From: JBHHZM01 sp046758065
GTDB taxonomy: Bacteria > Pseudomonadota > Alphaproteobacteria > JAAXGF01
Assembly: GCA_046758065.1 (NCBI GenBank)
Contig: JBHHZM010000004.1
Location: 1 to 48,642, forward strand
DNA: 48,642 bases
Direction: 5' to 3'
Shown: piece after piece, positions 15,431 through 22,765 of the stretch
How positions within the stretch are numbered: position 1 is the stretch's first letter
How the letters are laid out: each line of letters starts with the position of its first letter
Translations under genes and position numbers: made by a program
The notes under the pieces: model-generated
What the model was told of the DNA's origin: nothing
The model's input: only the letters and a program-made list of their open reading frames with translations
Database searches by the model: none

Positions 15431-17644
15431 CTAGTCCTCCTTCCTGTTGCTGGCGATACCGCCCAACCAGAACATGAACGCGCAGCCGATCATGAACAGC
15501 AGCACCGTCCCAGCCACCTGCTGTGTCATCACGAAATCGGTCGGTGTGTAGGCCCACTCGGAGGTGTCGCGCATGACGCCGAAAATGTGCCAGTCGCCGC
15601 GCAGCCCCGATCTGATGAAGCCCATCAATCCCATGTTCATGGTGATCACGAATGTCAGAAGCAACAGGGCGTACTGGCTCCGCACCGTCATCTTGCCCCA
15701 CGTCAGTTCGCCGATCGACTTGGCGCCCTTGAACAGGAATACGTCGATGACGGTAACCAAGATCAGACAGCTGATCAGCTGCAGAAACTGGGCAACGGCG
15801 ACGTTGCGCAACACCGGCGACGCCTTCTCCATGACGACGAATCCCCAGACGCCGAGGAATATGGCGACGTTGAAGGCGGTGACCCCGAGATAGATGCCCT
15901 GGCTCAGCTTGCCCCTGTCGATCAGTGCGAGGGCGATGGCGACGAATCCGGCGGCGCATTCGAACAACAGCACGTAACCGATCGGTTGGATGTATCGGGC
16001 CCGGTCCGCGGGAAGGTCGAGGTCGCCCGGGTCCATGGTCAGCATGGCCACCGCGTACTGCGCGACCAGGGCCAGGGCGGCCAATCCTACGACGATGATG
16101 ACGATGCGCGCTCCCCACCCCTGGGCACGGATGGAGACGGTGTCCTTCTTGTTGCCCCGCCGGTAGAGCAGAAAGCTGAAGAAGGTGGACAGGATCATCA
16201 GGTTGACCACCGCGTTCTTGGCCGGCATGAGTCCCAGAAACTTGAGCGTCGGGTGATACTGGCTGCCGCCCATCTCGCCGACCTCCCTCGGGCTCAAGGG
16301 CAGATTGTGCGGCGTCAGCCAAATGGCGAACGAGAGGATCAGCACGAACAGAACGAACTTGATGAACTTGTAGTAACGCTCCGCCCCCGGGATACGGGTC
16401 ATGCCGCTCCACAGGTAGTAGTTGGAGATGATGAACAGCGAACCCACCAGCATCGCCTGGATGATGAAGGTCCAGGAAAAGTCTCCGCCCATCATGTTGT
16501 TGCCCATGATGGCGCTGGTCGAATAGACCTCGCGTCCCAGGTAGTAGCCGGCGAAAGGTATGGGGATGAGCGCCGAGATCGCGACGAAATTGGCGACATA
16601 GCCCATCCAATCGTAATGGGCCTTGGCTTCCGGCGTCCGGGCGCCGATGAACTTGACCGCCGCGTAGGAACCGGCGACCAGCCCTCCGAAGGCCAGGTTT
16701 CCGAGCATGCGGTGGATGGCTATCGGAGTCGCCAGCACGTTTTCGAAGGCTTGCCACAAGGTCCCCGTCACGGCGCCCTCGGCATCGACACCGACGGGAC
16801 TCATCATGAAGCCGGCCCAGCTGTTGGCGAGCTGCATGATACCGGTGCCGAATACGTTCAGGATGATACCGATGAAGATGTGGGTGGACTTCGGGCTCCG
16901 GATCAACAGCAAGCCGATCCCGGTGGGAAGGATATAGAGAAGGGTCATGAAGGCGCGGGTATCGACACGCATATCGGGGCCGATGCCGCCGAAGGCGAAG
17001 ACCGCGCCGAACAAAAGGACCGCAACGCCCAACCCCTTGAGCAGCCAGCGCGGGTTCCGCGCGAACAGGCGATCGCTCTTCAACCAGTCCCAACCGTAGT
17101 AGTAAAGATAAAGAGCGAAGGTCTCGCCGAAGAACAGGAGGGCGTAAAGGAACATGATGTCCTTGAACAGCCCGGCCATGTAGCCCATGAAGGTCGGATA
17201 GAGGGTGAAGAGCGCGAAGGCGAGCAGGCCCCCGAGCGCTGCGGTGGTCGCATAGGCGACGCTCAACAGACTAGTGAACTCATAGGCCAGTTTGTCGAAC
17301 TTGGGGTTCTTGTTGCGCCAGCCGACGACCTCGATGGTGACCGCGAACAGGGGCACGCCGAGCACGAAGGCACCGAAGAACAGATGCATCTGCGCCAGGA
17401 ACCAGATCAGGCGTCGCGAATCGATACCCAGGAACTGGCGATAGACGTTCTCCTCCAAGGCCATGGCTTGGCCCGCCGACAGGAACACCGCGAGGAAAAC
17501 GAGGCCCGCCAGGACGGGCACCGCCATCCTTTGGAGCCGCCGTTCTAGGGTCGCTCCTCGGTCGCCGCCGCGCGACGTCCGGCGGTGCCCGATCCCAAAG
17601 CCGGTTCCCGCCGCCCGACAAGGGATTTCATCGGGAGATTTCAT
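15431..17644 (-). CDS. CydA-like (bd-type oxidase subunit I-like) membrane protein, module 1
   Basis: 737 residues from ATG 17644, which overlaps the TGA of the cupredoxin gene (ATGA). The first 39 residues have weak codon bias, so an internal ATG at 17527 starting a clean signal-like helix is a real alternative. CydA landmarks are QMHLFFGAFVLGVP (His87), FFGET (Glu174), NSWAGFMMSPVGV, AIHRM (His311) and an N-L-M-I segment after MPAKN. It carries extra helices between the Glu and second His landmarks compared with 8037-9839, which explains its larger size. No GRQPW motif or Q-loop is seen, and no CydB gene. It heads module 1, paralogous to module 2. The reaction is unknown; a c-type-cytochrome-linked membrane redox subunit is the best guess. 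Confidence 0.85.
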   Translation of the reverse strand: MKSPDEIPCRAAGTGFGIGHRRTSRGGDRGATLERRLQRMAVPVLAGLVFLAVFLSAGQAMALEENVYRQFLGIDSRRLIWFLAQMHLFFGAFVLGVPLFAVTIEVVGWRNKNPKFDKLAYEFTSLLSVAYATTAALGGLLAFALFTLYPTFMGYMAGLFKDIMFLYALLFFGETFALYLYYYGWDWLKSDRLFARNPRWLLKGLGVAVLLFGAVFAFGGIGPDMRVDTRAFMTLLYILPTGIGLLLIRSPKSTHIFIGIILNVFGTGIMQLANSWAGFMMSPVGVDAEGAVTGTLWQAFENVLATPIAIHRMLGNLAFGGLVAGSYAAVKFIGARTPEAKAHYDWMGYVANFVAISALIPIPFAGYYLGREVYSTSAIMGNNMMGGDFSWTFIIQAMLVGSLFIISNYYLWSGMTRIPGAERYYKFIKFVLFVLILSFAIWLTPHNLPLSPREVGEMGGSQYHPTLKFLGLMPAKNAVVNLMILSTFFSFLLYRRGNKKDTVSIRAQGWGARIVIIVVGLAALALVAQYAVAMLTMDPGDLDLPADRARYIQPIGYVLLFECAAGFVAIALALIDRGKLSQGIYLGVTAFNVAIFLGVWGFVVMEKASPVLRNVAVAQFLQLISCLILVTVIDVFLFKGAKSIGELTWGKMTVRSQYALLLLTFVITMNMGLMGFIRSGLRGDWHIFGVMRDTSEWAYTPTDFVMTQQVAGTVLLFMIGCAFMFWLGGIASNRKED

Positions 17645-18408
17645 TGGGAAAACTTGAAATCCTGTTTCACCGTGCCGCTCGCGGACAAGGTGATCTTGAC
17701 CTTCTTCACGCCGAGCCGCGGGTGCCAGGCCTTGAGCGTGTATTTGCCGGGCGGCACGTCGGTAATGGTGTAGGAACCGTCCTCGCCCACCACCACGGCA
17801 TAGGGGTGCTTGGGCGCCATCATGTAGCCGAACATGAAGTTGTGAGCTTCGCAATTGATCGCAATGTAGGGCGAGCGTCGAGGCTTGATGGTCTCCTCGA
17901 TGTCGCCGGGGTTTGGTTGGCCGAAGTTGAAAATGGTACGCTTTACGACGCGGCCCTTCTCCACGCCGATCATCTCGCGCGTGTTGATGTTGTGTAAAAC
18001 GCCCGAGTCACTGTTGCGGATGGTGATGGGACCCGGTCGTATGACTTGGGCCCAGGGAATAAAACGGCATCCCTTCTGGTTGATGATGTACTTGCCGTCC
18101 TTCGGCTTGGCCCACTTCTTGCCCTTCTTGATCTTGTCGATGAAGACGAAGGCACCCCGGAGCGCACCCTCTTTGACGTCGACCCAGACCACCTCGCGGC
18201 TTCCGGTACCGCAGACATCCGGGTTCTTGGTGATTGGAATTTGCTCGACGGCATCGGCGGGAAGTTCGCCCTCGAATGTCAGCTTTCCCGTGATGGTCCC
18301 GCCGTCGGTGACAACGACCTCGCTATAGGAGGCCGCCATACCGACCGGCCCGAACGCGAGGACCGTGATGGTCGCGGCGACGATCGCCAGTGCTGCTCTC
18401 GTCTTCAT
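17641..18408 (-). CDS. Cupredoxin-like periplasmic protein with carboxypeptidase-regulatory-like domain
   Basis: 255 residues with a signal peptide (1-25). The middle has a type-1-copper-like ligand set: His139 in GVLHNIN, then Cys186, His189 and Met192 in INCEAHNFMFGYMM. The C-terminal 60 residues (YAVVVGEDGSYTITDVPPG onward) form a carboxypeptidase-regulatory-like beta-sandwich repeat. Two further cysteines (66 and 114) could form a disulfide. Such proteins often accompany multi-cytochrome clusters. The gene is translationally coupled to the CydA-like gene of module 1 (ATGA overlap), implying the product is a partner or electron carrier of that complex. Copper binding is inferred from ligand spacing only. 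Confidence 0.8.
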   Translation of the reverse strand: MKTRAALAIVAATITVLAFGPVGMAASYSEVVVTDGGTITGKLTFEGELPADAVEQIPITKNPDVCGTGSREVVWVDVKEGALRGAFVFIDKIKKGKKWAKPKDGKYIINQKGCRFIPWAQVIRPGPITIRNSDSGVLHNINTREMIGVEKGRVVKRTIFNFGQPNPGDIEETIKPRRSPYIAINCEAHNFMFGYMMAPKHPYAVVVGEDGSYTITDVPPGKYTLKAWHPRLGVKKVKITLSASGTVKQDFKFSQ

Positions 18409-18476
18409 GAATCTACCTTTCCCTCATTTCATCGGCACGCGCCCGGATGCGAAAGGTCATGCCCAATTCGGCATCC

Positions 18477-18659
18477 TCAGTCGTCGCCATCCGACCCCCG
18501 TCGCTTTTCGCCATGTTTCCGTTTCACCATTTCGACGGGCAGCAGGGGAACCCTGCCAACCCGCTCCAGAAACTCCCGCATCTTCTTGAGGTTCTGGAAA
18601 TTGGTCTCCTGCTTGGTCTGGACGTGTTGGATATGTCGTCGGGCTCTCCTTCCAACCAA
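18477..18659 (-). CDS. Possible small basic protein, family not recognised
   Basis: A frame of about 60 codons lies between the triheme cytochrome and the cupredoxin gene. It encodes a charged, helical segment (TNFQNLKKMREFLERVGRVP) with a very basic tail, and no helix or cofactor motif. Codon third positions are moderately G/C-rich. The start is unclear: a TTG at 18659 or an ATG at 18581 with AAGAAG directly before it. It could be a chance frame in a 283-base gap. Confidence 0.3.
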   Translation of the reverse strand: MVGRRARRHIQHVQTKQETNFQNLKKMREFLERVGRVPLLPVEMVKRKHGEKRRGSDGDD

Positions 18660-18691
18660 ATACGCGCCGCGAATGATCTCCGCGGAACCCG

Positions 18692-20863
18692 CTAAGGTGA
18701 ATTCTCTGGGGACGGGAGCAGCAGCCAATACCAGGAGGTCAAGGAGTGTTTAGATCCCACCTCGCCGTTGCTGCCGTCCCAATCGGCGAACGATACCGGG
18801 ATAAATTTGTCTTCGCTGAAGGTCACGTCCCCGTTCTCGCCGCCGTTCCGCGAGCGCTTCATCAGCACGCGCCAGCGTCCGTTCGTCCATTCGCCAAACG
18901 CCCCCAGGCTGGTGTCTTCCTGGCGGGGACGCAATTTCTCGTCGCTGCCGGCGGCATCGAGGATCATGCTGTAGGAAGCGCGTTGCGGCTCGACGCTGCC
19001 CGCGTTCCAATACCAGATGGTAGTGGAATGAACGGGATCGCCGTGACCCAGCATCGGTTTTTCGACCTTTGATGCGGCGACAAAGGCGTCCCGTTTCGGA
19101 AACTGAATGGCGAAGGCGTCGGAATGGAGCTCGAGCTTGCGATCCTGAATCTTCTCCGCGTCCGGATCTCCGGGACGGCTGTACGTGCGATCGTCGACTT
19201 CCAGCAAGAACGCGATAGCGTTGTCGTTGTAGAGGACGCGCACGCTCACCGCGTCGTTGAGGGGCTTGAACAGCCGGTTTCCCTTGATGAGGTTGGGGAA
19301 CATCAGCAGGGTCGTCGACGGCGCAGTCTCCCATGCAATGTCGTCGACGCTTTCCGGTAGCGGGCCGTTCACTGCGACCCCCCGGATCACGGGAGACTCG
19401 GCAACGGGCGGGGTCGTGTTGCGCAGCGTGAAGACGTAGTTGGCGATGTGCCAACGGAGCTCCTGGCTTATCCCGCTCGATTGTTGTGGCATGCGCGAGC
19501 CAGGGATTCCCACCGAAAACCGCGTAAATATCTTGCGGATGGTCTCCTCCGCGTCGTCCGGCACGTTGCTCACCCGCCAAGTCCATGGCTTGGTCAGGTC
19601 ACGGGGCCAGATGCGCTTCCCCCAGTCGTCCCGCAATTGTTTTTCCACCGCGGGGTTGCCCCGTCCCTCTTCGCCGTGGCACGGGCTGCAGTTCTTCTCG
19701 AAGGCCTTTTTCCCTTGGGCTATGGACTCTTCGCTCGGGGCGATCTGTCCAACGACGGGCTCGAGCGCCGTTATCCGGACGAAGTCGGTCTTCAAGTAGT
19801 GGCCCGTTTCCTCGTCGAAATCTTCATCCTCTGCGTCCTCCGGCGCCCATACGCCGACGGTATCGAAGCCCTTGACGACGGGAATCAGACTGCGGATCTG
19901 ATCGTCGTCGAGAAAGGGCCCCCAGGCCGGCATACCGGTTCCGGGCAAGCCGCGTTTTATGGTGCGAAACAGGTCGTCGTCGGTGGGCTGCTGGACCTTG
20001 GCAGGCGAGGTCTTGTACTTGAACAAACCCAGCGTGAAGTCCCGCGGCGCCGGATAAAGAAAATCGGCCGCCGGTCCGTCGCCCTTCCCCTGCTCGCCAT
20101 GGCATACCGAGCAGCGGAACTCGTAGAGCTCCTTGCCGACCGACGCCGCACGCTTGGCCCGGACTTCGGCGTTCAACGCCGCCTGTGCCGTGGCGGCGTC
20201 CTCGTCCCGCAGGCGCGGGACCTGCCCGACGCGGTCGTAGAGGAAGATGATGAAATTCCACACGTCCTCTTCGCTCAGCAGGTTGTGCGCGGCCGGCATG
20301 GCGGAATTCCATGGTGCCGCTTCCTTGGGCAAACCAGCACCGCCGGTGGTGATGCGCCAGAAGAAGTTAGCCTCATCCATCATGGCGTAGTGCATCGGCT
20401 TCCGGAGGTTGGCGGGGCGCGGGTTCTGCGCGGCGACGAACATGCCTTTGCCGTCGACCTGGTCGCCGTGACACTGGAAGCAGTTCTGGAAGTAGACTTT
20501 GCGGCCGGCCCGCACCGCGGCCGTGTAGGTTTCCATGGCCCGGGCCGGATCGGTCTTCCATTGCTCCAACACCCGTGCGCGCACCGGGTTCTCGAGGGTG
20601 CCTAGGTCGTAGCTCTTGCCATACACGTCCAAGCGGGACGGGGGTGTGGGATGGGCCACCCGCGTCTCGACGGGGGCGTCGACCGCGGCTTCGACCGTAC
20701 GGTGAGCCGGGAAGCCGAGGAGCGACGCGATGACAATCGGTACGGCCCAGCGGAAGAATCGCCTGCCGTCTTTGCACAGAATTGCGCGAGTCGTCGCGGC
20801 GCGCTTCACCCGAGCGGTCGCCGAGGCGACTGTCCGGGTCAGGATCGTGTTCTTGATCTTCAT
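18692..20863 (-). CDS. Triheme cytochrome c: fusion of the monoheme and EB_dh cytochromes
   Basis: 723 residues. One helix at about 38-52 is followed by three cytochrome c domains with CFQCH at 128-132, CSVCH at 251-255 and CSPCH at 392-396, and a C-terminal EB_dh-like region. Residues about 68-220 match the cytochrome part of 6431-7198 (shared GGAGLPKEAAPWNSAMP block and FLYDxxG ending), and residues 240 onward match 4887-6434. The two genes that overlap in the modules are thus one gene here. It ends at SLTSWYWLLLPSPENSP, just where its paralogs continue into a tail helix, so it lacks that C-terminal anchor. ATG 20863 was chosen to clear the upstream cytochrome gene; the ribosome site is weak. 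Confidence 0.86.
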   Translation of the reverse strand: MKIKNTILTRTVASATARVKRAATTRAILCKDGRRFFRWAVPIVIASLLGFPAHRTVEAAVDAPVETRVAHPTPPSRLDVYGKSYDLGTLENPVRARVLEQWKTDPARAMETYTAAVRAGRKVYFQNCFQCHGDQVDGKGMFVAAQNPRPANLRKPMHYAMMDEANFFWRITTGGAGLPKEAAPWNSAMPAAHNLLSEEDVWNFIIFLYDRVGQVPRLRDEDAATAQAALNAEVRAKRAASVGKELYEFRCSVCHGEQGKGDGPAADFLYPAPRDFTLGLFKYKTSPAKVQQPTDDDLFRTIKRGLPGTGMPAWGPFLDDDQIRSLIPVVKGFDTVGVWAPEDAEDEDFDEETGHYLKTDFVRITALEPVVGQIAPSEESIAQGKKAFEKNCSPCHGEEGRGNPAVEKQLRDDWGKRIWPRDLTKPWTWRVSNVPDDAEETIRKIFTRFSVGIPGSRMPQQSSGISQELRWHIANYVFTLRNTTPPVAESPVIRGVAVNGPLPESVDDIAWETAPSTTLLMFPNLIKGNRLFKPLNDAVSVRVLYNDNAIAFLLEVDDRTYSRPGDPDAEKIQDRKLELHSDAFAIQFPKRDAFVAASKVEKPMLGHGDPVHSTTIWYWNAGSVEPQRASYSMILDAAGSDEKLRPRQEDTSLGAFGEWTNGRWRVLMKRSRNGGENGDVTFSEDKFIPVSFADWDGSNGEVGSKHSLTSWYWLLLPSPENSP

Positions 20864-20961
20864 GAGCTTCGATGCGTTGTGGGGGGAGGCATATGGAAAA
20901 GGCACGACCCGGGTGCACCGGCTGCGCCCGGCGACTGAAGGGGCGGTTCCCCTGGCTGGCA

Positions 20962-21342
20962 TTACTTGGGGCAATCCGCTTCCTGGCAAAGCGTGCGCAC
21001 GAAACGCATCAACGCCTTGATCTCGTCCTGGCTCAATCTGTTGCCCCAGGGCGGCATAAGAGACTCCAGCCTGTTGACGGGCCCGCCGTGGGTGACGGTG
21101 TTGATGATGTCCTCATTGCTGAACTTCTTGATTTCCTTCGCCTTGCTGAGATTCATCGGCCCCACGGGGAGTTCCTTCACAGTCGAATTTACGCCGTCGC
21201 CACCGCCCTTTGCCCCGTGGCACTGGGCGCAATACCACTGGAAATTCTCTGCGGCGGTCGCCGCGAGGCCGGCGGCGGGGGCCAATAACGCCGCTCCGGC
21301 GAGCAATACGGGAACGATTACCCTTTCGGCCTTCAGGACCAT
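20962..21342 (-). CDS. Small periplasmic monoheme cytochrome c
   Basis: 126 residues: a signal peptide (about 1-28), CAQCH at 38-42, an LMPPWGNRLSQDE distal-methionine block and a tail with two cysteines (RTLCQEADCPK). It is a close paralog of the cytochrome at 10574-10945, so each CydA-like module is flanked by a similar soluble carrier. It is the first gene of the cytochrome cluster. Its start at 21342 is 17 bases from the left end of palindromic element B, so its promoter must lie within or beyond that element. Confidence 0.88.
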   Translation of the reverse strand: MVLKAERVIVPVLLAGAALLAPAAGLAATAAENFQWYCAQCHGAKGGGDGVNSTVKELPVGPMNLSKAKEIKKFSNEDIINTVTHGGPVNRLESLMPPWGNRLSQDEIKALMRFVRTLCQEADCPK

Positions 21343-21358
21343 CGATCTGATACCTTCT

Positions 21359-21634
21359 CTAGAGCGAGATGTGATGAGATAGAACCATTCTGACGGAGCG
21401 CATTTGCGACAAGGTCAAGGGGTTTGGCGCCGCCCATACCAGGAGGTACGGGCCAGCCAAAGCCCGCAGGATTTGGCGCCAATGCGCCCGTCCCTCCGGG
21501 TTTCCGGGCGGCGGACGCCCGCGGCGTCGGCGCGCTTGCCCGATGTCCCCGCATCGCGCCGCGCGCGCCTTCTGACGGATCGCCTCGCTGCCCGGGAAAC
21601 AGAATTGCTCCGATCTCGTCACATCTCGCTCTAG
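21359..21634 (+). repeat. Palindromic intergenic element B (276 bp)
   Basis: The terminal inverted repeats are CTAGAGCGAGATGTGATGAG at the left and the complement of CTAGAGCGAGATGTGACGAG at the right, with similarity extending about 35 bases inward to an ATTCTG block. The interior is GC-rich and holds CCGATGTCCCCGCATCGC (21540-21557), found inverted in element A at 10088-10105. The right end gives the TAG stop codon of the rubrerythrin gene. A 21-base near copy of the terminal repeat occurs at 29040-29060. No protein of convincing codon use is encoded. It separates rubrerythrin from the cytochrome cluster. The orientation is arbitrary. Confidence 0.75.
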
Positions 21635-22050
21635 TCGAGCGTCTCGAGCGCCTTCTGGAAGCGCCCGGCGTGCGATTTCTCGGCCTTGGCGAGGGTCTCG
21701 AACCAGTCGGCGATCTCGTCGAAACCTTCCTCGCGCGCCGTCCGCGCCATGCCCGGGTACATGTCGGTGTACTCGTAGGTCTCGCCGGCGACCGCGGCCC
21801 TCAGATTGTTGGCGGTCGAGCCGATCGGCTTGCCGGTCGCCGGGTCGCCGACCTCGGCGAGGTACTCGAGATGGCCGTGCGCGTGGCCGGTCTCGCCCTC
21901 GGCGGTCGAGCGGAACACCGCGGAAACGTCGTTGTAGCCCTCGACGTCGGCCTTCTGCGCGAAATAGAGGTAGCGCCTGTTGGCCTGGGATTCACCCGCG
22001 AAGGCGTCTTTCAGGTTCTGCTCGGTCTTGCTTCCAGCTAACGACGGCAT
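21631..22050 (-). CDS. Rubrerythrin (short form, no rubredoxin domain)
   Basis: 139 residues forming one ferritin-like four-helix domain with di-iron ligand segments FAGESQANRRY, EGETGHAHGH, AGETYEYTDMYPGM and AKAEKSHAGRF. The C-terminal rubredoxin-like CxxC domain of classical rubrerythrins is missing, which is normal for this shorter proteobacterial group. These proteins reduce peroxide or handle iron under oxidative stress. ATG 22050 has an AGGAGGAGAACCC ribosome site. The TAG stop lies in the end of element B. A TTGACA promoter and an Irr-box-like palindrome lie upstream, so iron- or heme-linked control is likely. Confidence 0.9.
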   Translation of the reverse strand: MPSLAGSKTEQNLKDAFAGESQANRRYLYFAQKADVEGYNDVSAVFRSTAEGETGHAHGHLEYLAEVGDPATGKPIGSTANNLRAAVAGETYEYTDMYPGMARTAREEGFDEIADWFETLAKAEKSHAGRFQKALETLD

Positions 22051-22141
22051 GGGTTCTCCTCCTCCTGCTTTGGTTCGACGTGCCTCCGTCGCCTGCCGCG
22101 TGCGCCGTTTCGCTACACGACGGCGCGGCGGGCGTTTGCGA

Positions 22142-22170
22142 TTTATGGACCAGCGACGGGCCGCTGTCAA
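22142..22170 (-). promoter_or_regulatory. Sigma-70 promoter of rubrerythrin
   Basis: A perfect TTGACA (22170-22165) is separated by 17 bases from CATAAA (22147-22142). Transcription should start near 22135, leaving an untranslated leader of about 85 bases before ATG 22050. The promoter adjoins the Irr-box-like palindrome. Confidence 0.65.
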
Positions 22171-22173
22171 TAG

Positions 22174-22190
22174 ATTAGAATTGTTCTAAT
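22174..22190. promoter_or_regulatory. Irr-box (ICE)-like palindrome
   Basis: ATTAGAA-TTG-TTCTAAT is a perfect 7-3-7 inverted repeat. It matches the TTAGAA-N3-TTCTAA shape reported for the iron control element bound by alphaproteobacterial Irr. It ends four bases upstream of the -35 hexamer of the rubrerythrin promoter and lies just downstream of irr itself. Binding by Irr is inferred. Confidence 0.65.
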
Positions 22191-22255
22191 AAAAAAACAA
22201 CGGCTTCGTAAGGTTGTATGGAACGGTTCGGCGACGGGGCCTCCCGGGCGGTGCT

Positions 22256-22681
22256 TCAGCGGTCTCTGCGACGCACCCGGACGACGACGTCAACCCGACT
22301 GATTTCGGTGCCCTCGGGCGGCGGCGGCAAGTCGTCGATCCTCACCGAATCGCCGGGAATGTCCGAGAGGTGCTGGCCGTCCTCGCGGAAAAAGTGGTGG
22401 TGATGGCTGGTGTTGGTGTCGAAATGCGACCGTGTGGCGTCGACCACCACCTCGCGCAGCAGGCCCGCCTTCGTGAACTGGTGCAGCGTGTTGTAGACGG
22501 TGGCGAGCGAGACGCGGACGCGCCGGGCGCGCGCCTCCTTGTGCAAACTCTCGGCAGTGACGTGCCGGTCGCCGCCGGAGAACAGCAAATTCGCCAGCGC
22601 GAGTCGCTGCCGGGTCGGGCGCAGGTTTGCCGCTCTCAGCCGCTTCAGCGCCTCGGTATAAGGGCGGACGTTTTCAGCCAT
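22256..22681 (-). CDS. irr: Irr, iron/heme-responsive Fur-family regulator
   Basis: 141 residues: a winged-helix Fur-type DNA-binding domain (RPTRQRLALANLLF, VSLATVYNTLHQFTKAGL) and a dimer domain with SHFDTNTSHHHHFF. The histidine run and the ensuing IPGDSVRIDDLPPPPEGTEISRVDVVVRVRR tail are characteristic of Irr, not of Fur or PerR. Irr senses heme made at the ferrochelatase step and controls heme, iron and peroxide genes in alphaproteobacteria. A partial Irr-type palindrome (TTAGAATTCACA on the minus strand, near 22718-22729) lies upstream and may give autoregulation. The adjacent rubrerythrin gene carries a full palindrome. Confidence 0.88.
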   Translation of the reverse strand: MAENVRPYTEALKRLRAANLRPTRQRLALANLLFSGGDRHVTAESLHKEARARRVRVSLATVYNTLHQFTKAGLLREVVVDATRSHFDTNTSHHHHFFREDGQHLSDIPGDSVRIDDLPPPPEGTEISRVDVVVRVRRRDR

Positions 22682-22765
22682 GATCGAAATATGGACGCGT
22701 CCGGCCGAAAAATAAAGTGTGAATTCTAACGTGTAACGCCGTTCTTCGACCGATTTGAAGCGGTC

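Noticed and set aside
15044..17548. 834-codon plus-strand frame opposite the CydA-like gene of module 1
   Set aside because: It is antisense to a clear membrane protein, its product is low-complexity and rich in Glu, His, Gln and Gly with no domain, and it arises from the high GC content.
22191..22212. Possible irr terminator (ACAAC/GTTGT stem followed by T7)
   Set aside because: The stem is only five base pairs and AT-rich; the T-run may simply be part of the upstream region of the Irr-box.
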